This document shows, one piece after another, positions 8,501-15,690 of a stretch of 24,664 nucleotides of DNA (position 1 is the stretch's first letter; each line of letters begins with the position of its first letter). The notes below the pieces were generated by a model that saw nothing but the letters and a program-made list of their open reading frames with translations, did no database searches and was not told where the DNA came from. The translations under genes were made by a program, and so were the position numbers. This stretch comes from a virus, in the IMG/VR virus record IMGVR_UViG_3300008219_000093, positions 1 to 24,664 of that record, one strand, 5' to 3'.

Positions 8501-9457
8501 AGGAAACATATAATCTTCTATGCTTCTAGATAACGCTAAAGCATTTGTTTGATTCATAGTTCCTGTATTTACACTTCTTTGAGTTGTTTTTATTATTTGA
8601 TCAAAAGCAGTATCAACTTGATCTTGCATCGCTTTTACTTGAGATGTTTTAGCGGCCATCGTTTGTGCTACAAATTCATCTGGCCTATCGCCTGCAAAGG
8701 TAAACCATTTTTTTAACACACTTTGATTAGCATCAAAAGCAGTTCTTTGTAACTCACCGGGTTTTAATGCTCTAGTTGTGCCTACTGCACCTTTGGCTAT
8801 AACTGATCCAAGTGGTGCTAATAAATCTGTTGCCCCATAAATTGCGCCTTTCGTTGCTTTAAATGCTAAAGGTATGCCTAATATAAACCCTGCGCCTTCT
8901 GCGGCTACATTTAATTTTTTCTTGAGTCTTTCATGTGCGGCCTCTGCACCATTGAGTCTTGCTAGTCTTGCCTCATCTGACTCTGATTGTTTATCTATAA
9001 AAACATCTTTGAGAGTTATTATATCGTCAGTGGCTACTGCGCCATCAACAATACCACCACCTAATGCTTGACCGATCTTGCCAATTTTTCCTGTCTTAGC
9101 TAAAACGCCAGCAACTCCAAAACCTGGTATACCAAATTGAACTAAATATTTTGTAATATTTCCTGCTGTGGTTTTAGCTTCACCCGGAGATATCTTATCA
9201 AAGTATTCATTAACATCTTTTGTTAAATCAGCATCATAATAAGAATCATAAGCAGATGTAACAGTGGTTGATAAACCTCTGCCGATATCTTGAACGCCTC
9301 TTACAGCTTGTCTGCCGACATCTCCAAGCACACTAGGCTCGCCTTTGTTTAAAAGCTTAAGTTCAGCTTCATGCTCTGCTTGAGCTCTTTTTATTGTTTC
9401 TGGATTTTTATCTTCTATGTATCTTGAGAAGCCATCTGAAAAAGTAATGTATGGCAT
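5543..9457 (-). CDS. Large (1304 aa) probable internal virion / DNA ejection protein
   Basis: This is the largest protein of the window and the last gene of the minus-strand virion operon. Hydrophobic Gly/Ala-rich stretches lie at residues 103-142, 184-226 and about 895-925. Long helical charged regions lie between them, and the last ~28 residues form an Ala/Lys/Glu/Arg helix (KERAAKERAREALRAEEER). I see no lysozyme or transglycosylase catalytic motif. Size, composition and position at the end of the tail genes resemble the large internal core or ejection proteins of podoviruses (as T7 gp16 or P22 gp16/gp20 in role, not in visible sequence identity). The start ATG lies 4 bases after the stop of the 715-residue gene; no clear ribosome binding site, so it probably depends on coupling. 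Virion role is inferred. Confidence 0.7.
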   Translation of the reverse strand: MPYITFSDGFSRYIEDKNPETIKRAQAEHEAELKLLNKGEPSVLGDVGRQAVRGVQDIGRGLSTTVTSAYDSYYDADLTKDVNEYFDKISPGEAKTTAGNITKYLVQFGIPGFGVAGVLAKTGKIGKIGQALGGGIVDGAVATDDIITLKDVFIDKQSESDEARLARLNGAEAAHERLKKKLNVAAEGAGFILGIPLAFKATKGAIYGATDLLAPLGSVIAKGAVGTTRALKPGELQRTAFDANQSVLKKWFTFAGDRPDEFVAQTMAAKTSQVKAMQDQVDTAFDQIIKTTQRSVNTGTMNQTNALALSRSIEDYMFPRIRIDYQSPNLSRTKKIQDAKRIQREAEQNILDLEKQFINYKGLGLGEGLKISTLLKNNRELFDTYSNQILNYSDETADGFMHLFVPQELRAIIAENAGLYGTRAYRAILDKGFKVQPKFQDKAVKEIQNTFGVDETTARRAFFELRNPGPKNKVGLEFETKDMLMEGLQREKSILKGRQLDNLPQVRRALGETAGYLQTDWRTALANTKLTANITSQKLSGLIGKAEMFKQIKQLDELAPKTGGVKFLRSKEFGMDADGKFAKELTDYDAQGNAIVFKQFDEDAGALAGSYARADVFDALMGAKADMISQTSIWGRMYTSMLAVKAGSQYGKTVLSPGAQVRNFTSIPFFSLLNGNLGSTGRFVDAVQTSFSGLLNPKTRVLRKDKIREFMEEGIIQKGGARLGETLEIAKLAAERSGFVSKVGRAADKSGMRFFEKTYGMTDDAGRVFNYLSEKDRMIKALVNEPGSVVPIESAKNMTRFADLIEGSRGGAVIKPQDIIDRYGQEALEQFARSEAGEITLNTVQNYQRIVPFAGKLVRQSPLGNFVAFPAEIIRNTSNALSRGIKELASSNTELQKIGMRRVTGAVTTASLTGTALTSLGMALTGVTKEKIEAYKRNGTPWDRTGTLIPIASDRHGNPTQMFNFSYMNPYDYIKRPINRVFQEIASGNRDEESLLKILNDSSWGAIAELGQSFAEPAFALQAVFDAREGQTSTGKRVWNEGDSDGLRFAKGFLHFVDTAIPTISPYRIHTDPFDKRIVGIAPPGLTPKNFTRAVFGSTNKKGDDQKILDRYGKEIDVAETMVQAFTGFKVVKPQLQRTLKYRGWEATRAIRDTTNEFNRLLRIHEPKTAEQFLQAYINENEDRYRVLRDLYTSIEDSRILGLTEREIEKELKNANVANYQDVMKGIFRPIEVDRDLVTQSRIGKIGVPQPIYKGMFDMVRKGLTQDLTGKFLTPDIRAKERAAKERAREALRAEEERKLYGTP

Positions 9458-9461
9458 AAGA

Positions 9462-11609
9462 TCACGGATTTGGGCTTGGTGCTGGGCCAGGAATGTTTAT
9501 TTTAGGCGGTTTCGGTCCTGCTACTGGACGTATTTGAATTCCAAAACCAGGATCTGTATAAACATCAACACCTTTGCCTAATAAAGATCCTACAAAAGGT
9601 GCCCCAACTGGTTTTCCGTTATAGGTTAGAGTAAAATCTGGATATCGATCAGCGGTATATCCAGCAAGTTCAATTTGGTCTATTAACAAAGTTTCATACA
9701 CAGATTCTGGTTGGCCTGGTTTGACGTCTCCAAGAGTCATTCCAAGTTGCGCTGCTTGCATTCGTTGGTAAATTGCAAGAAATTCTGGATTGTCTTGTAA
9801 AAATTTAAGTGTTTTTACATCAGCAGGCCACATGTCTGCTTGTCTTGTCTCTTCACCAAAGTATCCTTCGCCAAAAGCAACTGCTGGATTAATAGGAACA
9901 TATCCTTCAACAGGCTTCATCATGTTTAAAAATCCTGCCATCGCTTTTTTAGCAAAGTCTGGATCATCGGCAACTTTTTCCATGTAGCCTGATGGTAAGG
10001 CTTTAATATAATCAAAGAACTTAGGCTTGCCTTTTTCATCTCCAGTATCAGGATCTATAGTGTCTATAAACTCATCAGTCTTTTCATCTACTACAAAACC
10101 TTTGCCTTTTAATACTTGTTTCATGTGATAAGCTAAAGAGTTATCTTTTTGAGGAACACCGCCACCAAATGGACTTCCTTTTGGATCATCTGACAGTGTA
10201 TACTTTGAACCATCTTTTGGACCATCGGCACCGCCGCCGCCTCCACCTCCTTTTAAATCTTCTGAACCTACAAAAGGCCCCCATGGGCTCATTAGATATG
10301 CCGCGACGCCACCTGCAATTTGATATTTTCTTCCATAAGGATGAAATGGATTTATAAATTGCCCTGTTTTTGTCAAAAAACCTACTTTGTCAGGGTCACC
10401 AGCACCAGGCTGTATTATCTCTGGGTCTTTTGCTCCTGTTGAGCTTTTTGGTTGTTTACTTGGGCCGTCAATAGCATCATCTATTTTTCGATTAATTGCA
10501 GCTGCACCACTAGGAATTGGTGCAGCATCAATCTCAATACGATTGCCATGTTGATCTATCCTGCCATGTTTATAAATAGGCCTGCCCAACCTATCAGTCC
10601 CTGTTTGTTCAACCCAAACATTTTCCACAGGCTCTGTTTTAATCTCCTCAAGATCTTTCCTTCTATTAGCAGCTGCTGCTTCGTTTCTTTGTCTTTCTAA
10701 TTCTTTTTTTCTTCTTCTTGTTTCAGATGCTTTTTTATTTTTTTCCTTCTGTTTCGCAGCTTTTAATCTTGCTACTTCAGCTTTAAATTCTTTAGTAGAT
10801 TTCTTTGGACCTCCATCTTTGTTTTGTAGTTTAGGATTATTCTTTACTTTATTTAAAAAAGCTCTACCTAAAGTTAAACCACCGCCTGCTATATCAGTGC
10901 CTTTTGCAAGCATCATAATACCGCCATCAGCTTTGTGCTCTGGAAGATATTCATCCGGAAGCATCTGCCAAGGATTGTATCTAGAATAGTCTGCTTCTGT
11001 TACAGCGCCGGCTATAGCAGATGGTATGACTTTAACTTCTTCTGCAATTACTTCTCTACCTTCTGGTGATTGGGCTATTTCATAAAACTCTTTACCCATA
11101 CCACCAATATCTTTGACTAGATCCCACACACCCTTGTAGCCTTCTTCCTTCTGATAATCAGGATTTTCTTTTATATAGTCTTTCATTTCATCACTGTAGC
11201 CGATGCTGCCTAAATCTTGACCTAAAATCGATTCGATTCCTGTCTGGTGAGGAACCAAATCAGCTACCTCTTGCCTTACTAACAATTGACCTGTTTTACC
11301 TTTAATACTTTCTCTAGTTGGACCAAGTGTTAGGCCTTTAGCGGCTTTCACTTTTTCTAAAGTTTTCTTTAGTTTTCTTCCTTTAACTCCTGCTTGAATA
11401 AGTTTGGCTGCAATGCCTGCTGGAGGAAAAGCCATCAAACCAAGTACAAAATAATCAACAGGGTCTGTTGGGTCAAACAAAAAATCAGTAAAATCTCTTA
11501 AATTAGCGCCAGTGCCTGGTGCTGTTTTTTGAAGATTATAAAAATGTTGACCAGCATCACCACCTGGCTGCATCTTTACTGGATCAAGGCCTGATATTAT
11601 TCCCGGCAT
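9462..11609 (-). CDS. Gly-rich probable virion protein (715 aa)
   Basis: This 715-residue protein of the virion block has no recognised enzyme domain. Visible parts: a hydrophobic segment at residues 52-76, the motif ADGGIMMLAKG (227-237), which I have seen as a recurring short motif in marine phage virion proteins, a Lys/Arg/Glu-rich helix (268-325), a run of seven glycines (454-460), and a Pro-rich tail containing KPPKINIP (700-707). The same eight residues occur in the 605-residue protein at 224-231. The start codon shares a base with the stop of the S74 gene (TAATG at 11609). Position and composition suggest a second internal or tail-associated protein; this is inference. Confidence 0.65.
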   Translation of the reverse strand: MPGIISGLDPVKMQPGGDAGQHFYNLQKTAPGTGANLRDFTDFLFDPTDPVDYFVLGLMAFPPAGIAAKLIQAGVKGRKLKKTLEKVKAAKGLTLGPTRESIKGKTGQLLVRQEVADLVPHQTGIESILGQDLGSIGYSDEMKDYIKENPDYQKEEGYKGVWDLVKDIGGMGKEFYEIAQSPEGREVIAEEVKVIPSAIAGAVTEADYSRYNPWQMLPDEYLPEHKADGGIMMLAKGTDIAGGGLTLGRAFLNKVKNNPKLQNKDGGPKKSTKEFKAEVARLKAAKQKEKNKKASETRRRKKELERQRNEAAAANRRKDLEEIKTEPVENVWVEQTGTDRLGRPIYKHGRIDQHGNRIEIDAAPIPSGAAAINRKIDDAIDGPSKQPKSSTGAKDPEIIQPGAGDPDKVGFLTKTGQFINPFHPYGRKYQIAGGVAAYLMSPWGPFVGSEDLKGGGGGGGADGPKDGSKYTLSDDPKGSPFGGGVPQKDNSLAYHMKQVLKGKGFVVDEKTDEFIDTIDPDTGDEKGKPKFFDYIKALPSGYMEKVADDPDFAKKAMAGFLNMMKPVEGYVPINPAVAFGEGYFGEETRQADMWPADVKTLKFLQDNPEFLAIYQRMQAAQLGMTLGDVKPGQPESVYETLLIDQIELAGYTADRYPDFTLTYNGKPVGAPFVGSLLGKGVDVYTDPGFGIQIRPVAGPKPPKINIPGPAPSPNP
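9488..9512. repeat. 25-bp direct repeat copy 1 (encodes KPPKINIP)
   Basis: Matches 14566-14590 at 24 of 25 positions (one c/t difference). It encodes the Pro-rich motif near the C-terminus of the 715-residue protein. Confidence 0.7.
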
Positions 11610-12964
11610 TACATCACCTTACTGTAATCTACAGCGTAGTAGCCATCTTTAACAATGACTGCATCTGGTTTAACTTCGAGAACTTCTTGCGCTATTACAC
11701 CTTCAGCTGGTGTTGAATCAGCCCCAATGGCTTTACCTTTGTCGTTCCAATCCCATGTGTACCAATTAATACCTGGCTCAAGCTGGCCGACTTTTTTAAT
11801 GTTTTCTTTTAAACCTACATCAGAAAAAGGTGTGTATCCTAAAGAACCTAATCCAGTGGCAATAGTTCCAGCAGCGCCGACTGCTTGTCCTAATGCTGAT
11901 GGTTGCTGATAGACACCACGTTGATATGCGCTTGTGCCAGTACCTCCAGAGATACCTCCCATTGGAGATCCAGCTAGAAGCTGTTGACCTGTAAGCAATC
12001 TTTGTAATGGTTCTTGAGCAAGCTGTTGCGCTCCAGCAAACTGTCTTGTCAGCGCTGCTTGCTGAGTACCTTGGCCTTGTTGACCAAGTTGATTTAATAA
12101 GTTGATTTGATTTCCTAGTTGCTGTTGAGATTGTTGTCCTAATCCTGCTAACCCACTGCCAATCTGTCCAAACTGTCCACCCATGCCAGCAGATAACTGC
12201 CCCAATCCACCTAAAGTTTGACCTAATTGTGCTTGTTGTCCACCCAATCCTGCTTGCAATGCTGCAAAGCTTTGTTGAGATCCTCTTTGACTTTCAAATG
12301 CTTGTTGCGCTTGTTGTTGAGCTTGACCAAAACCTCTGCTTCTTATACCAGAAACAGCTTCTGCTGCACCACGTCCTGTCTGTCGGGCAAGTTCCTCTTG
12401 CGATATACGGCCACGAGAGCCACCAAATGCGCCTTGAGATATAGCTCTATCTCTTAGACCTATGCCTGCTTGCGCTGATTGTCGATTAATGTCTTCTAAT
12501 GTTTGTTGAACAACTTGGTCTTCATATGGGTCATAAAACATTTGAGCCATTGATGGGTCATACATCCCTGTGGTCCCCATACCTGTTTGTTCTGCTCTGC
12601 CTAACGCACCAAGACCACCTGTTACTGCTTCAGTAGCACCCGGCAAATATCCAAAAGCTTCGTCTAAAGCTCTCTCTTGTCTACCGAAGAGTCGACCAGA
12701 TTCGGTTAGATAAGGTTGATATTCTCCTAATCTCCCTGTCTGTTGCCGGGCTTGTATTTGTAGAGGAGTTAACCCAGCAGTTTGCTCAATTGGAATATCT
12801 CTTGGTCTTGATATGAGACCTTCGTATTCACCAGGTGCGCCAAAGTAAGATGATAATAATCTGCGTGAGTAATCCTCCATGTACGGAGAAACAAAACTAT
12901 AACCAGTTTGAGGGGTTGTTATAACCTCTGCTGGTGGTGCTGTTTTTGTTTTACTTAGACACAT
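11609..12964 (-). CDS. Ejection-like virion protein with C-terminal S74 chaperone-protease domain
   Basis: This 451-residue protein has two parts. Residues 1-~375 are rich in Gly, Ala and Gln and include QTLEDINRQSAQAG...AISQGAFGGSRGR (155-186), a pattern common in internal/ejection proteins of marine phages, followed by a long GLGGQ/GLGQQ low-complexity stretch (235-330). Residues 381-451 form a short Peptidase_S74 domain: S381-D-V-G-L-K386 (the Ser-Lys dyad), YTWDW (402-406), GVIAQEV (422-428) and a terminal VDYSKVM. S74 domains chaperone trimerisation and then cleave themselves off at the serine. AGGAAA precedes the ATG. What is odd is the domain at the end of an ejection-like protein and without the usual C-terminal helix. 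A tail fibre role is the alternative. Confidence 0.78.
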   Translation of the reverse strand: MCLSKTKTAPPAEVITTPQTGYSFVSPYMEDYSRRLLSSYFGAPGEYEGLISRPRDIPIEQTAGLTPLQIQARQQTGRLGEYQPYLTESGRLFGRQERALDEAFGYLPGATEAVTGGLGALGRAEQTGMGTTGMYDPSMAQMFYDPYEDQVVQQTLEDINRQSAQAGIGLRDRAISQGAFGGSRGRISQEELARQTGRGAAEAVSGIRSRGFGQAQQQAQQAFESQRGSQQSFAALQAGLGGQQAQLGQTLGGLGQLSAGMGGQFGQIGSGLAGLGQQSQQQLGNQINLLNQLGQQGQGTQQAALTRQFAGAQQLAQEPLQRLLTGQQLLAGSPMGGISGGTGTSAYQRGVYQQPSALGQAVGAAGTIATGLGSLGYTPFSDVGLKENIKKVGQLEPGINWYTWDWNDKGKAIGADSTPAEGVIAQEVLEVKPDAVIVKDGYYAVDYSKVM

Positions 12965-12971
12965 CTTTTAT

Positions 12972-13445
12972 TTATTTCCTATAATACATTCCACCTATTT
13001 GGTGAAAGCCCTTTTTGTTAAAAAGTTTCTTGGCTCTTTCAACTCCATCAAGGTTAAAAACGCCAAGAATCAAGGGTTTGTTTTGCTCTTTAGCATATTC
13101 TATTACTGCATCCATTAAAAGATGGGATGGCGGTGTTTGATCTTTTAAATTCCTATACTCAGGTAATACATAAAACCAACCATCACCTATGTATTGTTCT
13201 GCTGACCACCAATAATCATCAGGGCCTACAGCAATACTACCAATGATTGTATCGCCATCTAATACATTATACACAATCCCATTAAACAAGAAATGATTTA
13301 TGTGTGATGATGCACGACCCCATTCAATGGGTGGAGATCCTTTGCCTGAAAGAGAATGTTCTATCCAAAAATGTTCTGATAGAAAATCAGCTATACGTTT
13401 ACCATTTTCTAGTGTAGGCTCTACCTTTTCTAAGGTTAAATTCAT
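12972..13445 (-). CDS. GNAT-like N-acetyltransferase
   Basis: This 157-residue protein has a GNAT-type layout: N-terminal helices, strands GIVYNVLDGDTIIGSIAV (56-73), a strand DGWFYVLPEYR (88-98), a helix SHLLMDAVIEYAKEQ (107-121), and the C-terminal RAKKLFNKKGFHQIGGMYYRK (137-157) typical of the family's last helix and strand. The acetyl-CoA pyrophosphate loop, normally R/Q-x-x-G-x-G/A after PEYR, is degenerate here (NLKDQTPPSH). It overlaps the 605-residue gene (ATGA at 13442-13445) and lies inside the virion block, so it may modify a virion protein or host target. Activity is uncertain. Confidence 0.7.
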   Translation of the reverse strand: MNLTLEKVEPTLENGKRIADFLSEHFWIEHSLSGKGSPPIEWGRASSHINHFLFNGIVYNVLDGDTIIGSIAVGPDDYWWSAEQYIGDGWFYVLPEYRNLKDQTPPSHLLMDAVIEYAKEQNKPLILGVFNLDGVERAKKLFNKKGFHQIGGMYYRK

Positions 13446-15259
13446 ACAAGTTGTTGAGCTATTTCTTCTCCGAATTTTTGCATCTTGTACATTTCACGAG
13501 CACCTAACAATCTTTGCTCATATTCGTCTTGTGGATTTGCACCAGCCGCAATACCCATGCCTCTAACGGCTGCTGAATTAGTTACGAATTCACCATCACT
13601 TAACATGGCTGGAATTTGATCCCCTTGTTCTCCACCTGGTCCAGTAACTAATTCATCCCTTTCAGGATAATTTTCAACGCCCATTGCTCCAGTGCCATCT
13701 GCATATCCACGCAAATCTTTAAGTACATCTGCCATGATTTGGTTTGCTTCATTCATTCTTCTTGTATTTCCACCCATGCCTTGTGTCATTTGTAATTCTT
13801 TATCAATCAACTTAAGTTCATCGAGCAATGCATTAAAAGCTTTTGGATTATCATCCAAATATATAACATCTCTTTGTTCTCTATCTATGTAATAACCCTC
13901 TTCAATAATATCATTTATGTCTCTTCTTCTATCGTGCAAGTTTTCAACTGCTTCACTTGGATGTCCGTATGGATATTTAGGAATGCCAGTAACTTTAACA
14001 TCCTCAACATTTTCATTAGAAGGATTTAGATAATTATAAACTGCACTTGGTATGCTGGTTATGCCTTCTGCTAAACTAGAAATTCCACGCTTTGCCCCTG
14101 AAGCCATTTCACGAATAGCCCCCATTGAGCCGGTACCATCAGCATACGCATTAACGTATTTTCCATCTTTGGCGTATAACTGACTAGCCATACGTCTTGG
14201 TTGTAAAGCATCTATATAAGTTGCTTCTCTAGGAGGAGCCACTAATGGAGAAAATGGAACTCCTTTTGCTTGTGAATAAATTTTGGATACTTCACTTGGG
14301 TAGAATCGATAAACATCTGGTGTTGTGTCTTTAGCATTAATGCTTATAGGAGCGCCTGGTGTTGTATCTCTGTAACCCATTGATCTAGAGTAAGATCCTA
14401 TGCCTTCTGATGGTGCGCCATAGGCTCTAGCAAGAGCAGTAGCCATACCTTCTTCAGTAACTTCGCCAACATCTACGCCTAAAACGTTTTCTAAATAATC
14501 GTTAATATCAAAATCAAAATCAAGATCTAAGTTAGCTAAGCCACCTCCATTGTATCTTTGTATTTCAGGAATGTTTATTTTAGGTGGTTTCTTTATTAGA
14601 TCCAACATTCCTGCACCACTTGCGCCTTCAATCAGGTACTTAAAAGCATTTGCTTCTCCAACTTGACTTAGTAACTCACCGAAATTTTTGAATTTTTCTG
14701 CTTTTAATTTTAATTTTTCTTTTTCAACACCTTTTGCTAAATCATCACGAGCGTCATCTTCAACTGTTCTAGTGGCCTTCATATAATTTTCATATGCAGA
14801 TTTGTCAAAATCGTAACCTTCGCCATATTTACCAAAGTCAACAGACAAATCTGGTTCAAACTTAAAGTTTGGATCTGTTACATCATATGTTGGTGGAGTC
14901 ATGTTTCCTGCAAGTATATCTTCTATACCTCGTGTGCCTGCTGGTAAACTATTTGGGAGATTAATAAATGTACCAGCTGCATAGCCTGGCACAGCGGCTT
15001 CAACTTCTTCTTTAGTTTTTGTATGATAAGGCTTACCCATAAACTCAAAGACTTCATCGCCTCTTTCTCTAGCACGCTTAAACTCCATTTCAAACAGTTC
15101 TCTGATACTTAAGACTGGTTCAGAATCAAAATCAAAGCCTTCTGGTTTAAGGATATCACGCATGTATTCTTGTGCTGGTCCAAAAGGAGCTGACATAGAA
15201 GAACCAACCCCACCTCTGATTGCTTCGTAAATTTTTCTAAGGTTACTTTTGTCTTGCAT
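13442..15259 (-). CDS. Probable virion protein with repeated ADGTG motif and GPGG..SDGEF motif (605 aa)
   Basis: This 605-residue protein is of unknown fold. Visible motifs: GYAAGTF (92-98), KPPKINIP (224-231, also in the 715-residue protein), an Asp-rich patch LDLDFDFDIND (244-254), AYADGTGSMG (371-380), GYADGTGAMG (518-527), and near the C-terminus GPGGEQGDQIPAMLSDGEF (540-558). The last resembles a motif I have seen recurring in phage tail-associated proteins. It follows the nozzle-like genes and overlaps the acetyltransferase gene. No ribosome binding site precedes the ATG; the 60 bases upstream hold only two tiny overlapping frames of 8 and 10 codons. A structural role is inferred from motif and position. 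Confidence 0.65.
   Translation of the reverse strand: MQDKSNLRKIYEAIRGGVGSSMSAPFGPAQEYMRDILKPEGFDFDSEPVLSIRELFEMEFKRARERGDEVFEFMGKPYHTKTKEEVEAAVPGYAAGTFINLPNSLPAGTRGIEDILAGNMTPPTYDVTDPNFKFEPDLSVDFGKYGEGYDFDKSAYENYMKATRTVEDDARDDLAKGVEKEKLKLKAEKFKNFGELLSQVGEANAFKYLIEGASGAGMLDLIKKPPKINIPEIQRYNGGGLANLDLDFDFDINDYLENVLGVDVGEVTEEGMATALARAYGAPSEGIGSYSRSMGYRDTTPGAPISINAKDTTPDVYRFYPSEVSKIYSQAKGVPFSPLVAPPREATYIDALQPRRMASQLYAKDGKYVNAYADGTGSMGAIREMASGAKRGISSLAEGITSIPSAVYNYLNPSNENVEDVKVTGIPKYPYGHPSEAVENLHDRRRDINDIIEEGYYIDREQRDVIYLDDNPKAFNALLDELKLIDKELQMTQGMGGNTRRMNEANQIMADVLKDLRGYADGTGAMGVENYPERDELVTGPGGEQGDQIPAMLSDGEFVTNSAAVRGMGIAAGANPQDEYEQRLLGAREMYKMQKFGEEIAQQLV
14566..14590. repeat. 25-bp direct repeat copy 2 (encodes KPPKINIP)
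   Basis: Second copy of the sequence at 9488-9512, differing at one position, within the 605-residue gene at residues ~223-231. Confidence 0.7.
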
Positions 15260-15319
15260 TTTATATTTGTTTTTTTAATTCACATTCTTTCATTTGTATT
15301 CGTTTGATTGTGTCATAAA

Positions 15320-15688
15320 TTATGTATACCATTTTTCTATTCCCCAATACTCTTTATCAGATCCAAGGCTTATTGTTATGCTTCCTGCTATTTTTATTGT
15401 AACAGAACCAACTAATGCTTGAGCTTCATATCCTTGTTTATTTATTGGAGTATGTAACTGTATCCATTCAATGCCAGCATAAACCTGTAAAACACCAATA
15501 GATGTATTCCATATTACATCACCTTGATTAAAAGCTAAAGTGGTAATATCAGAATCATTAAACTGCGGGGTTGCACTTGGATCGAACTTTCCTAAATTAA
15601 TCTCTAGTATTCTAACTAATCTATTAAATGTGTCTGCGTCAACATCAGTTAATGCTAATGGTAACCTAGTATCAAGAAGCTTTGCCAT
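15320..15688 (-). CDS. Small probable virion protein
   Basis: This 122-residue protein is unrecognised. Its N-terminal half is helical (DADTFNRLVRILEINLGKF), and the second half is beta-rich with an amphipathic repeat VGSVTIKIAGSITISLG (93-109) and many aromatics near the end (KEYWGIEKWY). It lies 2 bases after the 626-residue nozzle-like gene and is followed by a 60-base gap before the 605-residue gene. A small tail or neck component is a reasonable guess by position. Confidence 0.6.
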   Translation of the reverse strand: MAKLLDTRLPLALTDVDADTFNRLVRILEINLGKFDPSATPQFNDSDITTLAFNQGDVIWNTSIGVLQVYAGIEWIQLHTPINKQGYEAQALVGSVTIKIAGSITISLGSDKEYWGIEKWYT

Positions 15689-15690
15689 TA

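Noticed and set aside
15261-15319. Two tiny overlapping frames (8 and 10 codons, ATGA junction) before the 605-residue gene, as a leader peptide
   Set aside because: Too short to separate from chance in AT-rich sequence, and no ribosome site precedes either.
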